Shown piece by piece: positions 45,520 through 55,930 of a stretch of 64,000 nt of DNA. Every line of letters starts with the position of its first letter. Position 1 is the stretch's first letter. The position numbers and the translations under genes are program-made. This stretch comes from Stygiobacter electus (lineage in GTDB: Bacteria > Bacteroidota > Ignavibacteria > Ignavibacteriales > Melioribacteraceae). The stretch lies in contig JARGDL010000014.1 of the NCBI GenBank assembly GCA_029210465.1, forward strand, positions 1 through 64,000, given 5' to 3'. The notes beneath the pieces are model-generated. The model was not told where the DNA came from. It saw nothing but the letters and a program-made list of their open reading frames with translations, and did not search any database.

Positions 45520-46089
45520 TTAAGGAATGTAATGACATTTTCTACATCGAGCTTCATAACTATCTGCAGCACCAACTAAAACTCTTTCACTTGAAGCAAT
45601 TTTTCTTTGGGTTCTATCGGCTGGATTTCCGCAGTTAACACAAATAGCTAATGTTTTTGTAATATATTCTGCAATTGCAAGAAGTTGAGGCATCGGTTCA
45701 AATGGAACACCACGATAATCCATATCAAGTCCAGCAATAATAACTCTTTTACCTTGATCAGCTAATTTATTTACAACGTCAACCAAATCATTTGAAAAAA
45801 ATTGAGCTTCATCAATCCCAATAACATGAGCATCTTCTGAAAGTTCCAAAATATCAAAAGGATCTTCAACTATTATCGAAGGTAAAGATTGTTCATTGTG
45901 CGAAACGATCTGACTTTCAGAATAACGATTATCAATCTTAGGTTTGAAAACTTTTACATTTTGTTTCGCAATCTTTGCACGGCGCAATCTTCTAATTAAC
46001 TCTTCAGTTTTTCCACTGAACATGCAACCAGCAATTACTTCAATCCAACCTGTTCCAATAGGTGATGAATGTGGTGTAAATTCACTCAT
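45520..46089 (-). CDS. tdk: Thymidine kinase
   Basis: Phosphorylates thymidine to dTMP. The 189-residue type II enzyme has P-loop [10 protein letters not shown] near residue 21, the Walker B region [10 protein letters not shown] near 87, and a lasso/zinc domain with [13 protein letters not shown] near 151 and a final CRKCH pair. It overlaps cdd by 8 nt, so pyrimidine salvage steps are coupled. Confidence 0.95.
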   Translation of the reverse strand: MSEFTPHSSPIGTGWIEVIAGCMFSGKTEELIRRLRRAKIAKQNVKVFKPKIDNRYSESQIVSHNEQSLPSIIVEDPFDILELSEDAHVIGIDEAQFFSNDLVDVVNKLADQGKRVIIAGLDMDYRGVPFEPMPQLLAIAEYITKTLAICVNCGNPADRTQRKIASSERVLVGAADSYEARCRKCHYIP

Positions 46090-46483
46090 TTTTTAAATAC
46101 TCCTTATCAAATGAATAGGGAAGAAGTTCTTTCATTTTAATTGTTTTATGTTTTCCTTCAGAATTAATCATTATGACATCTAAATTTGGTCCGCAAAATT
46201 CCATCATTATTTGTCTGCAAGCACCACAGGGAGAAATATATTCTTTCGAATCTGCTGCAATTGCAATTGCTTTAAAATTTCTTTCTCCATTATGAAGAGC
46301 GGTAAAAATTGCTAACCTTTCAGCGCAAAGAGTAAGGCCATAAGATGCATTTTCAATATTTGCACCTGTGATTACTTTATTTTCTTTTGTTAGTAATGCA
46401 GCTCCAACTCTAAAATTTGAATAGGTAGGAATTGCTTTTTCCTTTGATTTAATTGCTAATGATATTAATTCTTTTTTGGTCAT
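46082..46483 (-). CDS. cdd: Cytidine deaminase
   Basis: Deaminates cytidine and deoxycytidine to uridine forms. It is the 133-residue tetrameric type. Zinc-site motifs are complete: [15 protein letters not shown] near residue 43 (Cys and the catalytic Glu) and SPCGACRQ near 82 (two more Cys ligands). It is the first gene of the operon cdd-tdk-nupC-punA, divergent from the lytic transglycosylase gene. Confidence 0.95.
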   Translation of the reverse strand: MTKKELISLAIKSKEKAIPTYSNFRVGAALLTKENKVITGANIENASYGLTLCAERLAIFTALHNGERNFKAIAIAADSKEYISPCGACRQIMMEFCGPNLDVIMINSEGKHKTIKMKELLPYSFDKEYLKNE

Positions 46484-46554
46484 AATTATTTTCTGTTATT
46501 ATAAATACAAAAATAAGTTTTTTAATAAATTAACAAATAATTCTTTTTATTTTC

Positions 46555-46584
46555 TTGACATTATTTTTTTAGAGAGTTATTTTG
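46555..46584 (+). promoter_or_regulatory. Candidate promoter for the lytic transglycosylase gene
   Basis: TTG (46555-46557, within TTGACA), a 19-nt spacer, then TTATTTTG (46577-46584), one base off TAnnTTTG. Start of transcription about 46591 would leave a leader of about 23 nt before GTG at 46614. Confidence 0.4.
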
Positions 46585-46613
46585 CGACTAAAATATTCAG
46601 ATTCGGAGTGTGT

Positions 46614-49394
46614 GTGAAAAAAGTTTTATTTTTGCCAATAGTGGCATTATTGTTTTTCAATTTCAATGGTTGCTCTTTTCTTAGTTCAACATCAAATCAA
46701 AAAAATACAAGTATTATATTAAATCAGGATACCACAAAAACATTAGAAAGTAAGTCTTTAGTAAATCAAATGTTAGAAAGTGCCCGTCGAGATTATGTAA
46801 ATGCACTTTATCAACAAAAACTTGGATTTAAAACTGAAGCAATAAATTATTTTGAGTCTGCACTTTCCACGATTAATAAATTAAGTTATTACCCTGAAAT
46901 TGAAAACAACGAAGCATACGATGAATTAGAAACATCAATAGTTGAAGATTATCAAAAATTAGTAGATAGTTTTGATGAATTACCAGATGATATTTCAATA
47001 AGTGCATTGAAAGAATGGATGGATAATAAAATTGAAAATGCACCTATAAATGAAGATTCAATTGCAGTTAATGAAAAAGAGGATTTAAACAATAATAATT
47101 TAGTTGTAGTAAAAGTTGGTGATTTTCCGCTTGAAGTAAATTCTTACGTTGAACAATGGGTTGAATATTTTACTGGCAGAGGAAGAAAACATATTGAAAA
47201 TTGGCTTTCACGTTCAGGAAAATATTTTCCGATGATGGCTAAAATTTTTGAAGAGGAAAAAGTACCTCAACAATTAATTTTCTTAAGTATGGTTGAAAGC
47301 GGTTTAAATCCATTTGCACGTTCATGGGCAAGAGCTGTGGGATTATGGCAATTTATTCGTGGTACTGGAAGACTTTACGACTTAGATATTAATTTTCATA
47401 TTGATGAAAGAAGAGATCCAGAAAAAGCAACGCGTGCTGCGGCAAGACATTTAAAAGATTTATATTATTCATTGGGCGATTGGAATTTAGCTTTAGCTGC
47501 ATACAATAGCGGTGAAGGAAATGTTCGTAAAGCTATGAGACGTTCTGGTGCTTCTGATTTTTGGTCTATAAGAAGATATTTACCTAGAGAAACAAGAAGT
47601 TATGTACCTCAATATATTGCAGTTACATTAATAGCAAGTCAACCAGAAAAATATGGTTTTACAAATATTCAATATGAAAAACCACATGAATATGCAACTT
47701 ATACAATTAATGATGCTTATGATTTAAATATTCTTGCGAAATGTGCTGGAATTAGTGTTGAACTTTTACGTGAAATGAATCCTGAATTAACACAAAATTC
47801 AACTCCTCCAAGTTACGAAGGTGGTTACCCTCTTAAAATTCCCGCAAAATCTTTCGATGCATTTGTAGCAAATGTTAAAAATATACCAGAAGAAGCAAGA
47901 GTACAATTTGTTACTCACATTGTTAAACCGGGTGAAAAGATTTCTCAAATTGCAAGAAAATATGATGTCAGTATTTCTAAACTAGCTGAATTAAATAATT
48001 TGAATATTAAAAAGAAACTTGTTGCTGGTAAGGAAATCAAAATTCCTGTATCCAATAATTTAGATGATTTTGAATTGGCAGTTAACACAGATGAACTTCC
48101 TGCAGTTGAAGATGAAATAAAATCATTTGATAGTAAACCAACATATAGTCTGAAAATTTCTTCATCTGTAAGTAATGTTTTACCTTCAAAATATAATTCA
48201 ACTGAAAGCGATACAATTGAATACATTGTACCAGAAGGTAAATTACCTGTTAAATATGTTGTTAAATCAAATGATAATTTAGTAGATATTTCAAATATGT
48301 TTAATGTTAGAGTATCGGATATTAGAAACTGGAATAATTTGCCTTATACATCAAGAGCAAAAGTAGGACAAGAATTAACAATTTATGTCCCAAAAGATAA
48401 AGTTGATTATTATGCTTCTATAGATAAAATGAGCGATAAAGAAAGGAAGAATCTAATTCTTGCTAATAATGGTGATTCATACATTGAACATAGAGTACGA
48501 TCGGGTGAATCATTATCATCAATTGCTGCAAAATATGGAGTATCGGTTTCTCAAATAAAAAATTGGAATAATTTAACAAGTAATACAATTAGTCGCGGGA
48601 AAAAACTTTTAATCTACTCATCTGATTATTCAAGTAAAAATAGCTACGCATCTAACGTTTCTTCAAAAATTAATAAATATAAGGTGAAGAAAGGTGATTC
48701 ACTTAGTAAAATAGCCCAAAAATTTAATGTAACTATTGCACAATTAAAAAGTTGGAATAAATTAAATAAAAACATTTTAAAAGCTGGACAAACATTAGTT
48801 GTTCAAGAAAAACAAATAAATTCATTTGGCGACAACTCTTATAGAACTGGTTCTAATTTAATTAATCACACGATTAAAAGTGGTGAAACAATAAGTGAAA
48901 TTGCCGACATGTATAATGTTTCTATTTCTGAAATTAAAAATTGGAATAATCTTAAAACGAATAAATTAATTTCTGGTAAGTCGTTGGTAATTTATTCTGA
49001 CGAATCAAACAAAAAGAATTTAGCAAAAAAATTAAAATCAAATTCACAACATGTAAATTCAAATGAAGTTTCTGCTAAAGCGTCTTTATATAAAATTAAA
49101 GATGGCGAAACATTAGAAACTATTTCGAAGAAGTTTGGTGTTTCAGTTAATGATCTCAAAGATTGGAATAAATTAAAATCAGATAAAATTAAAGTTGGAC
49201 AAGATTTAATAATTTACACAGTAAAAAAAGTTACAGCAAATAATGGGAAAAACATTGTAGTTAAAATACATGAAGGTGAAAGTCTTTGGACAATTGCAAA
49301 AAATTATAAAGTGAAAGTTTCTGATTTAATTGCATGGAATAATTTAAAGTCAGAAAAAGTAAAAGTAGGACAAAAAATAATAATTCAACAATAA
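46614..49394 (+). CDS. LysM-rich membrane-bound lytic transglycosylase (MltD-like)
   Basis: A 926-residue lipoprotein that should cleave peptidoglycan glycan strands. The GTG at 46614 is preferred: GGAG lies 5 nt upstream, and the product starts with a lipoprotein signal ([19 protein letters not shown]). The frame is open further upstream from a TTG, but that part looks non-coding. The SLT catalytic domain is near residues 210-330, with the catalytic Glu in SMVESGLNP near 227 and [15 protein letters not shown] near 299. After a degenerate LysM, seven clear LysM repeats fill residues about 425-926, each ending near SxIKxWNNL-K-G. MltD proteins usually have two to four, so this is an expanded form. 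Confidence 0.9.
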   Translation: MKKVLFLPIVALLFFNFNGCSFLSSTSNQKNTSIILNQDTTKTLESKSLVNQMLESARRDYVNALYQQKLGFKTEAINYFESALSTINKLSYYPEIENNEAYDELETSIVEDYQKLVDSFDELPDDISISALKEWMDNKIENAPINEDSIAVNEKEDLNNNNLVVVKVGDFPLEVNSYVEQWVEYFTGRGRKHIENWLSRSGKYFPMMAKIFEEEKVPQQLIFLSMVESGLNPFARSWARAVGLWQFIRGTGRLYDLDINFHIDERRDPEKATRAAARHLKDLYYSLGDWNLALAAYNSGEGNVRKAMRRSGASDFWSIRRYLPRETRSYVPQYIAVTLIASQPEKYGFTNIQYEKPHEYATYTINDAYDLNILAKCAGISVELLREMNPELTQNSTPPSYEGGYPLKIPAKSFDAFVANVKNIPEEARVQFVTHIVKPGEKISQIARKYDVSISKLAELNNLNIKKKLVAGKEIKIPVSNNLDDFELAVNTDELPAVEDEIKSFDSKPTYSLKISSSVSNVLPSKYNSTESDTIEYIVPEGKLPVKYVVKSNDNLVDISNMFNVRVSDIRNWNNLPYTSRAKVGQELTIYVPKDKVDYYASIDKMSDKERKNLILANNGDSYIEHRVRSGESLSSIAAKYGVSVSQIKNWNNLTSNTISRGKKLLIYSSDYSSKNSYASNVSSKINKYKVKKGDSLSKIAQKFNVTIAQLKSWNKLNKNILKAGQTLVVQEKQINSFGDNSYRTGSNLINHTIKSGETISEIADMYNVSISEIKNWNNLKTNKLISGKSLVIYSDESNKKNLAKKLKSNSQHVNSNEVSAKASLYKIKDGETLETISKKFGVSVNDLKDWNKLKSDKIKVGQDLIIYTVKKVTANNGKNIVVKIHEGESLWTIAKNYKVKVSDLIAWNNLKSEKVKVGQKIIIQQ

Positions 49395-49410
49395 GTTCTT
49401 TATAAATTAA

Positions 49411-49497
49411 AGTCGTTAGGGGTGCCCTCATTAAATTGAGGCGCTGAGAACAAACCCTTGAACCTGATCTGGATAATGCCAGCGTAGGAAAACGGCC
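49411..49497 (+). promoter_or_regulatory. TPP riboswitch (THI element)
   Basis: The conserved aptamer words are in order: GGGGTGCC (49419-49426), GCTGAGAA (49443-49450), ACCCTTGAACCTGATCTGG (49454-49472) and GCCAGCGTAGG (49478-49488). The P1 helix pairs GTCGTT (49412-49417) with AACGGC (49491-49496). It controls the thiamin uptake operon that starts at 49575. Only 16 nt separate it from the upstream gene's stop, so its promoter must lie within that gene or transcription reads through. Confidence 0.97.
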
Positions 49498-49545
49498 GGA
49501 ATAATTAAGCCAGCCGTTTTCAAATTTTTCCAAACGGCTTTTTCA
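49489..49545 (+). terminator. TPP riboswitch expression platform: antiterminator and terminator
   Basis: AAAACGGC (49489-49496) can pair with GCCGTTTT (49513-49520) as antiterminator. Alternatively GCCGTTT (49513-49519) pairs with AAACGGC (49532-49538), followed by TTTTTCATTTT, as terminator. The first strand is also the 3' side of aptamer P1, so ligand binding would free GCCGTTTT for the terminator and switch expression off. Confidence 0.85.
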
Positions 49546-49574
49546 TTTTAAAACTAAAAAAAGGAGTTATAAAA

Positions 49575-52061
49575 ATGAAACGCTTAATTATTCTATTTCT
49601 TTTTTCAATTTCTATATCTGCACAAATTAAATCATTAAATGGCAAAGTATTAAATTCACAAAATCAAGAACCCATTCAATTTTGTAATGTTCTAATCGAA
49701 AGCAAAAATATTTCGTCTGTTACAAATGAAAATGGTGAATTCCTTTTGAATGGAAAAATTGATTTGTCAGATGAAATTATTTTTAATCATATTGGTTTTG
49801 AAAAAAAAATTATTAGTGTAAAAGACTTTATTAATCAAAACAATCAGATTAAACTTGAAAGTAAAATATTCACTTCACAAACTATTTTAGTAAAAGGAAT
49901 AATTTCGGAAGAGGGTAAAGCACCAATTAGTTTTACAAAAATTAAAAGAGAAGAATTTTCTAAAAATTATACTATACAAGATTTTCCAGAATTAATTAAT
50001 AATCTGCCTTCAATTAATTTTTACTCCGAAAATGGAAACGGTCTTGGCTACAATTATTTAAGTATTCGCGGGTTTGATCAACGTCGTATTTCTGTTTCAA
50101 TAAATGGAGTTCCACAAAATGATCCTGAAGATCATAATGTTTATTGGATTGATTTTCCAGATTTAATTCAAAATACTGATTTAATACAAGTTCAAAGAGG
50201 TGCTGGTAATGGAATTGTTGGTTATCCTGCAATCGGTGGTTCAATCAATATTATTACTTCATCTTTTTCTGATAAATCATTTTTAGAATTTAATTCTTCA
50301 GTTGGAAGTTTCAACACAAGAAAATATGGAATTTCATTTTCTTCTGGATTAATCAATAACAAATATTCATTTAGTGGAAAGCTATCCCAAACATTAAGTT
50401 CCGGTTATAGAAATTTAAGCTGGGTTGATTTAAAGTCATATTATTTTTCGGTAGTTAGATTTGATGAAAATTTAACGACACAAATTAATCTTTATGGTGG
50501 ACCAATAGCTGATGGATTAGCTTACACCGGATTGCCAAAATTTGCTATTAAAGATAAAAATATAAGAAAGCAAAATTATTCTTACTGGGAAGCCGAGAAT
50601 AATGATTTAACTTTTGTTGTGGAGAGACGGCCTGAAGAAATTGAAAATTTTTCTCAACCACATTTTGAAATTTTAAATCAATATAAAATCAATGATAAGT
50701 TGAATTTTAATTCGGCATTATTTCTTGTTTTGGGAAATGGATTTTTTGATTATGATGCTTCTTGGGCTGATACGAGTTATTTTCGTTTGACAAGAGAAAA
50801 TGGATTTTTAACCAATCAAAATCCTACCAATTCATTAATACGTGCAATGGTGGAAAACAAACAATTTGGTTGGATTCCTAAATTGAATTTAATTCATCCA
50901 AATGGTGAATTAATAATTGGTGGTGAATTTAGATTTCATAATTCTTTACATTGGGGAAGTATAAACTATGCTAATAATTTACCGGAACTATTGTCAAAAA
51001 ATTATAGATACTATCAATACAATGGAAGTAAAGACATCATTAATTTTTATGTAAATGAAAATTATAATATCAATGATAAAATAAATTTATTAGCTGAATT
51101 GCAATTTGCATATAATCAATATCGATTGTTCAATGAAAAATATTTGAATTATGATTTTTCAATTAAAAACTTTTTTGTTAATCCACGATTTGGAATTAAT
51201 TATCAATTCGACAAAAATCTTTCAAGCTATTTTAATTTAGCTTATGTTCAACGAGAACCAAGATTAAAAAATTATTATGACGCCGCTGAATCAAGTGGTG
51301 GTGAAGTCCCACAATTTGAATTAAATAGTAACGGAAGTTATAATTTTAATAAACCTCTTGTTCAACCTGAAAGCATGTTCGATTTTGAATTAGGTTCAGT
51401 CTATAAAAATGAAAAGATTTTAACTTCATTAAATGGTTATTATATGATTTTCCAGGATGAAATTGTGAAGAAAGGACAACTCGATAGATTTGGCCAACCA
51501 ATTACTGGTAATATGGATAAAACAATTCACTATGGCTTAGAAGCTGTTCTAGATTATAAAATAAATGATAACTTTAGTTTTATTTTCAATACATCTTTAA
51601 GTAAAAATTTTATTACGCAAGGAAATACTTTTATTAAAACAAAAGATTTAACTGGCAAAAAGATAATAGCAAAAATAGATTTGAAGGATAATTCACTCAG
51701 TGGATTTCCATCATCATTTGTTAACTTATTATTAAAATATTCAAGTGAAAGTTTTTACACGCAATTATCTGCCAAATACGTGGGTTCATTCTATACTGAT
51801 AACTATGCAGAAAAACTAAATGTTTTATTAAAGTCTTATCCATCTTTAACAGATTACACTGACAACAAAGTTGATTCATATTTTGTATTGAATTTCTTTA
51901 TATCAAAAGAATTTTATATTGATTATTTTAAATCGAAGTTCAATGTTTATCTTCAGGTTAATAATATTACTGATAATCTTTACGCAGCATATGGAATTGG
52001 TGGTGAGTTTTTTCCATCGGCTGAAAGAAATTATATATTTGGTGTAAAAATTAATCTATGA
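49575..52061 (+). CDS. TonB-dependent outer-membrane receptor, probable thiamin transporter
   Basis: An 828-residue protein with a signal peptide (KRLIILFLFSISISAQ), then a carboxypeptidase-regulatory-like beta-sandwich (about 22-100), a TonB plug (about 118-220, with LSIRGFDQRRISVSINGVPQ near 158) and a 22-strand barrel. The C-terminus ends in a beta-strand (YIFGVKINL). Its place directly under a TPP riboswitch predicts thiamin or thiamin derivatives as substrate. AAGGAG lies 7 nt before the ATG. The kinase gene overlaps it by 4 nt. Confidence 0.88.
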   Translation: MKRLIILFLFSISISAQIKSLNGKVLNSQNQEPIQFCNVLIESKNISSVTNENGEFLLNGKIDLSDEIIFNHIGFEKKIISVKDFINQNNQIKLESKIFTSQTILVKGIISEEGKAPISFTKIKREEFSKNYTIQDFPELINNLPSINFYSENGNGLGYNYLSIRGFDQRRISVSINGVPQNDPEDHNVYWIDFPDLIQNTDLIQVQRGAGNGIVGYPAIGGSINIITSSFSDKSFLEFNSSVGSFNTRKYGISFSSGLINNKYSFSGKLSQTLSSGYRNLSWVDLKSYYFSVVRFDENLTTQINLYGGPIADGLAYTGLPKFAIKDKNIRKQNYSYWEAENNDLTFVVERRPEEIENFSQPHFEILNQYKINDKLNFNSALFLVLGNGFFDYDASWADTSYFRLTRENGFLTNQNPTNSLIRAMVENKQFGWIPKLNLIHPNGELIIGGEFRFHNSLHWGSINYANNLPELLSKNYRYYQYNGSKDIINFYVNENYNINDKINLLAELQFAYNQYRLFNEKYLNYDFSIKNFFVNPRFGINYQFDKNLSSYFNLAYVQREPRLKNYYDAAESSGGEVPQFELNSNGSYNFNKPLVQPESMFDFELGSVYKNEKILTSLNGYYMIFQDEIVKKGQLDRFGQPITGNMDKTIHYGLEAVLDYKINDNFSFIFNTSLSKNFITQGNTFIKTKDLTGKKIIAKIDLKDNSLSGFPSSFVNLLLKYSSESFYTQLSAKYVGSFYTDNYAEKLNVLLKSYPSLTDYTDNKVDSYFVLNFFISKEFYIDYFKSKFNVYLQVNNITDNLYAAYGIGGEFFPSAERNYIFGVKINL

Positions 52062-52711
52062 AAAAGTGCATTATAATTGCCAATGGTGATTTACCAAAAA
52101 AGAATGTTGTGAAATATTTTTTTAAAAAAAATTATAACACAATAATTTGTGCTGATGGCGGTGCTAATAGTGCTATGAAAATTGGTGTTATACCAAATTT
52201 TATAATTGGAGATTTTGATTCAATTAACGAATCAACAAAAAATTATTTTAAGGGTAAATCGAAGTTTATAAATATTAAAAGGCAAAATGATACTGATGTT
52301 GAAAAATCTTTAAAGTTTGCTTTTATAAATAATTTTGATGAAGTAATCTTACTTGGTGCTACAGGCGATAGATTAGATCACACAATATGCAATCTTGGAA
52401 TAGTATTAAAATATTTTAATCAAATTAAAATTAAAATTGTTCATCAAAAATCTTTTTTAATTCCTTTATCAGGGAAAGTAAAATTGAATACAGAAATTGG
52501 AGAAACAATTTCACTTTATGCCTTTAATGAAAGAACTTCGATTACTTCTTTCGGATTAAAATACAAACTAAATAAAACTAAGTTACCTTTTGGGAAAAAA
52601 GAAAGTACAAGTAATGTTGCCGTAAAGAATGAAATTAAGTTAAATATAGAAAATGGTATAATATTTTTAATCCGTGATTTTGATTTAGCGAGAAAGAATG
52701 ATTTCATTTAG
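52058..52711 (+). CDS. thiN: Thiamin pyrophosphokinase
   Basis: Converts thiamin and ATP to thiamin pyrophosphate. It is 217 residues. Motifs include ICADGGANSAMKIG near residue 31, PNFIIGDFDSI near 46, QNDTDVEKSL near 79 and GATGDRLDHTICN near 100, which match the TPK catalytic domain, plus a C-terminal beta-rich B1-binding part. It overlaps the receptor by 4 nt and the symporter by 14 nt, making salvage (uptake then phosphorylation) one translation unit. Confidence 0.93.
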   Translation: MKKCIIIANGDLPKKNVVKYFFKKNYNTIICADGGANSAMKIGVIPNFIIGDFDSINESTKNYFKGKSKFINIKRQNDTDVEKSLKFAFINNFDEVILLGATGDRLDHTICNLGIVLKYFNQIKIKIVHQKSFLIPLSGKVKLNTEIGETISLYAFNERTSITSFGLKYKLNKTKLPFGKKESTSNVAVKNEIKLNIENGIIFLIRDFDLARKNDFI

Positions 52712-54086
52712 CTTTCTTGATTTGTTAATAATTATCTTATTCTTTTCAATTTTACTTTTGATTGGATTAATCCCAAAAAGTAACGATGAAAGCAATAATT
52801 ATTTACTTGCGAATAGAAATGTTGGTTTGCTTCTTTTTATAGCAACCAACGTTTCAACTTGGTATGGCGGAATACTAGGTGTTGGTGAATTTACTTATAG
52901 GTATGGTTTATTAAGTTGGACAACACAAGGATTACCTTATTACATTTTTGCTTTTTTATTTGCTGTATTTTTTGCTGGTAAGGTACGCAACTCAAATCTT
53001 TTTACAATACCAGAAAAAATAGAATCAGTTTATGGTAAAAAAGTTGCAATGGTTTCTTCACTTATTGTTTTTATTTTAGTTTCACCAGCACCTTATTTAT
53101 TGATGATTGGTAATTTATTTAGCTTATTATTTAACATAAAACTAATTTATGGTTTAATAATCGGTGTTCTTTTAACATTTATTTATTTATTCAAAGGTGG
53201 TTTTAAATCTGATCTTTACACTGATGTATTTCAGTTCTTTGTAATGTTTTTTGGCTTTGGTGTAGCTTTAATATTTACAACAAAGAATTATGGTGGATTT
53301 GAATTCTTAAAAAATAATTTACCAAATTCTCATTTATCATTTTCTGGAAATGTATCTATTACTTATCTGATAATTTGGTTTCTCATTGCTTTATGGACAT
53401 TTGCTGATCCAGGTTTTCATCAAAGATGCTATGCGGCAAAAAATAAAAATGTTGCTAAATGGGGAATTATTATTTCGATTTTTTTATGGGCATTATTCGA
53501 TTTCTTGACTACTACTACCGGTCTTTTTGCAAGAGCATTACTTCCTGATTTAAAAAATCCAATCAATTCTTTTCCTTTATTTGCAGAGAAATTTCTTTCA
53601 TCTGGATTAAAAGGAATTTTTATTTCAGCAATGTTTGCAACAATATTTTCAACGTTAAATAGTTTTTTGTTTTTAAGTGGAACAACAATTGGAAAAGATT
53701 TTCTATCTAAACTAATAATTAATAAAAAACATAATGATGTGTTTTATGTAAGAATTGGATTAATCATCTCTACAGTAATCTCAATATATTTAGCTTACTA
53801 TGTTCAATCTGTTGTTGAATTGTGGTATTTACTTGGAAGTATTTTTATTCCCGGGATAATAATTTTAATAATAAGTTCATATTACGATAAATATAAGATA
53901 AATAATAAAATTGCTTTTTATGAATCAATATTATCTGTAATAGTAAGTTTTATGTGGGAATGGATAAGACGAAATATCAATACTGGTGCACTAAAAGAAA
54001 TAGAACCAATGCTAGTCGGATTATTAATAGCTGTTTTTATACATTCATATGGTATGATAAAATACAAAGTCCAAAAGGGGGAATAA
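52698..54086 (+). CDS. Sodium:solute symporter, probable inner-membrane thiamin transporter
   Basis: A 462-residue SSS-family (LeuT-fold) protein with about 13 hydrophobic segments. The family parts NNYLLANRNVGLLLFIATNVSTWYGG (residues 33-58), GGFKSDLYTDVFQFFVMFFG near 167, and ADPGFHQRCYAAKN near 239 are well kept. It ends the riboswitch-controlled operon. PnuT usually fills this slot in Bacteroidota; an SSS-type thiamin transporter (ThiV) has been predicted in other phyla by comparative genomics. The substrate here is inferred from context alone. Confidence 0.85.
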   Translation: MISFSFLDLLIIILFFSILLLIGLIPKSNDESNNYLLANRNVGLLLFIATNVSTWYGGILGVGEFTYRYGLLSWTTQGLPYYIFAFLFAVFFAGKVRNSNLFTIPEKIESVYGKKVAMVSSLIVFILVSPAPYLLMIGNLFSLLFNIKLIYGLIIGVLLTFIYLFKGGFKSDLYTDVFQFFVMFFGFGVALIFTTKNYGGFEFLKNNLPNSHLSFSGNVSITYLIIWFLIALWTFADPGFHQRCYAAKNKNVAKWGIIISIFLWALFDFLTTTTGLFARALLPDLKNPINSFPLFAEKFLSSGLKGIFISAMFATIFSTLNSFLFLSGTTIGKDFLSKLIINKKHNDVFYVRIGLIISTVISIYLAYYVQSVVELWYLLGSIFIPGIIILIISSYYDKYKINNKIAFYESILSVIVSFMWEWIRRNINTGALKEIEPMLVGLLIAVFIHSYGMIKYKVQKGE

Positions 54087-54122
54087 AAAAGTCAGCCAAA
54101 ATAAATTTCAACTGACTTTTTA
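54084..54122. terminator. Bidirectional terminator after the thiamin operon
   Basis: AAAAAGTCAG (54086-54095) pairs perfectly with CTGACTTTTT (54112-54121) with a 16-nt loop. The A-run and T-run provide a U-tract in both directions. It lies between the converging symporter and arginine decarboxylase genes. Confidence 0.8.
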
Positions 54123-54129
54123 ATTTAAG

Positions 54130-54675
54130 TTATGGTAATAAAACACCAACTGCAATTACAGTTGTCCACAAACCATTTTTATCACCTTGAGCAGATTGGG
54201 TAACATTAAAAGTACGAACAATTTTGCCGCTCATTTTATATACTTGTTCTCTTTCATTCCAAGCTTTATCTGCTTCGAAGTCGATACCTAATGTTGTTGC
54301 TAACATAGTTGCAGCCAAATCTTCAGCATAATCACCAGCAACTTTTTCAGTCTCTCCATAAGGATGATGTTCAGATAAATATCCATACATGTTTTTATCT
54401 GCAGGTATTGCAACACCAATTGATGAAGCAATTAATCTGTTTGGTTCATTTGTAGAGTTCCTTGCAATAACGCAATGTGTTATTTGTCCAGGTTTTAACA
54501 TTTTTAATCCTTGAGAACGGGGAATAACTTTTGCGCCAACAGGAAATATTGAACTCACTGAGACTAAATTACAAATTTCAATACCTGCATTTCTTAATGC
54601 TAATTCAAAAGAAGCAAGATATTCTTTATGTTTCCCTACACCTTTGGTGAAGAATATTTTAGTTGGGACGTACAT
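54130..54675 (-). CDS. pdaD: Pyruvoyl-dependent arginine decarboxylase
   Basis: Makes agmatine from arginine for polyamines. The 181-residue proenzyme cleaves itself between Ser41 and Ser42 in [14 protein letters not shown], with the new N-terminal Ser becoming the pyruvoyl group. [23 protein letters not shown] near residue 89 and [13 protein letters not shown] near 118 are conserved family parts. It is the small archaeal/Chlamydia-type enzyme, unrelated to the PLP enzyme SpeA. It follows tyrS by 10 nt. Confidence 0.93.
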   Translation of the reverse strand: MYVPTKIFFTKGVGKHKEYLASFELALRNAGIEICNLVSVSSIFPVGAKVIPRSQGLKMLKPGQITHCVIARNSTNEPNRLIASSIGVAIPADKNMYGYLSEHHPYGETEKVAGDYAEDLAATMLATTLGIDFEADKAWNEREQVYKMSGKIVRTFNVTQSAQGDKNGLWTTVIAVGVLLP

Positions 54676-54685
54676 TTTGGTCCTC

Positions 54686-55918
54686 CTATTTATTTCCGAT
54701 TACTTTAATAAAATTTCTTTTACCAACTTTTAATATTAAATCTTTGTTGAGTTTTATTGTTGCTTTAATGTCAGAGATTTTTTCTCCATCAATTGAAACT
54801 CCACCTTGTACTAATAATCTTCTTGCTTCACCTTTTGATGGAGCGAATCCGACTTTTACAATTAAATCAAGTATTTCAATTTCATTTTGATTTTCAAAAC
54901 TAATTTCAGGAATTTCGTCAGGTAATCCTTTTTTTACAAAAATATTATCGAACTCATTTTCAGCATCAATTGCATCTTGTTTTGAATGATACATTTCAAC
55001 AAGTTTTCTTGCTAAAGCTCTTTTAATATCACGTGGATTTACATTTGGATTTTCCAAATCATTCTTGATTTTATTTAATTCACTGTTTGAAATATCCGTT
55101 GCCAATTCGAAATAAGTATAAATTAAATTATCTGGAATTGAAAGAGTTCTTCCATAAATATCTTTTGGTGAATCATTAATTCCAATATAATTATCATAAG
55201 ATTTGCTCATCTTTTCAACGCCATCAGTTCCAACAAGTAAAGGCATTGTTAAAATAACTTGTGGTGAAATTCCAAATTCTCTTTGAATATCACGACCAAC
55301 AAGTAAATTGAATTTTTGATCAGTACCGCCAAGTTCAACATCACTTTCAATGGCCACTGAATCCATTGCTTGAGCTAATGGATATAAAATTTCGTGCATA
55401 CTGATTGGAATTCCATTTTTTAATCTTTTTGTGAAATCATCACGTTCAAGCATGCGGGCAACAGTATATTTAGAAGATAATTTAATAACATCTTCAAAAG
55501 TCATTTTGCCAAGCCATTCAGAATTGTGAACAATTTTTGTCTTTTCTCTATCTAAAATTTTTGATGCTTGTTCAAAATAACTTTGTCCATTTGCTCTTGC
55601 TTCTTCAAAAGATAATGGTGGTCGTGAAGAATTTCTTCCAGATGGATCTCCAATCATTCCAGTAAAATCACCAATAATTAATATTGCTTGATGACCTAAT
55701 GATTGAAATTGTGCAAGTTTTCGTAAAACTACTGAATGACCTAAATGAAGATCAGGGCGAGTTGGATCGCAACCGAGTTTAATTTTTAGTGGTTTATTTT
55801 CTTTTAATGATTTTTCCAGTTTCTGAACTAATTCTTCTTCCGGAATTATTTCTACTGTACCCCTTTTAATCAAGTCCATTTGTTCATTGATTGGGGGGAA
55901 GAGAATTTTTTTCTCCAA
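54686..55918 (-). CDS. tyrS: Tyrosyl-tRNA synthetase
   Basis: A 410-residue class I synthetase of the TyrRZ subgroup. The HIGH motif is PDLHLGHSV near residue 57, and the KMSKS loop is EKMSKSYDN near 236. The S4 RNA-binding domain lies at the C-terminus (about 345-410, [18 protein letters not shown]). No T-box leader is visible upstream; smpB is 12 nt away on the same strand. Confidence 0.95.
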   Translation of the reverse strand: MEKKILFPPINEQMDLIKRGTVEIIPEEELVQKLEKSLKENKPLKIKLGCDPTRPDLHLGHSVVLRKLAQFQSLGHQAILIIGDFTGMIGDPSGRNSSRPPLSFEEARANGQSYFEQASKILDREKTKIVHNSEWLGKMTFEDVIKLSSKYTVARMLERDDFTKRLKNGIPISMHEILYPLAQAMDSVAIESDVELGGTDQKFNLLVGRDIQREFGISPQVILTMPLLVGTDGVEKMSKSYDNYIGINDSPKDIYGRTLSIPDNLIYTYFELATDISNSELNKIKNDLENPNVNPRDIKRALARKLVEMYHSKQDAIDAENEFDNIFVKKGLPDEIPEISFENQNEIEILDLIVKVGFAPSKGEARRLLVQGGVSIDGEKISDIKATIKLNKDLILKVGKRNFIKVIGNK

Positions 55919-55930
55919 TATTTTTCTCCG

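Noticed and set aside
46476..46613. Upstream extension of the lytic transglycosylase frame from a TTG
   Set aside because: It would place 46 poorly codon-biased residues before the lipoprotein signal and would overlap the cdd start; GGAG-GTG at 46614 explains the start better.
46605..46616. GTGTGTGTG microsatellite at the transglycosylase start as a phase-variation tract
   Set aside because: Only four GT units, too short for frequent slippage.
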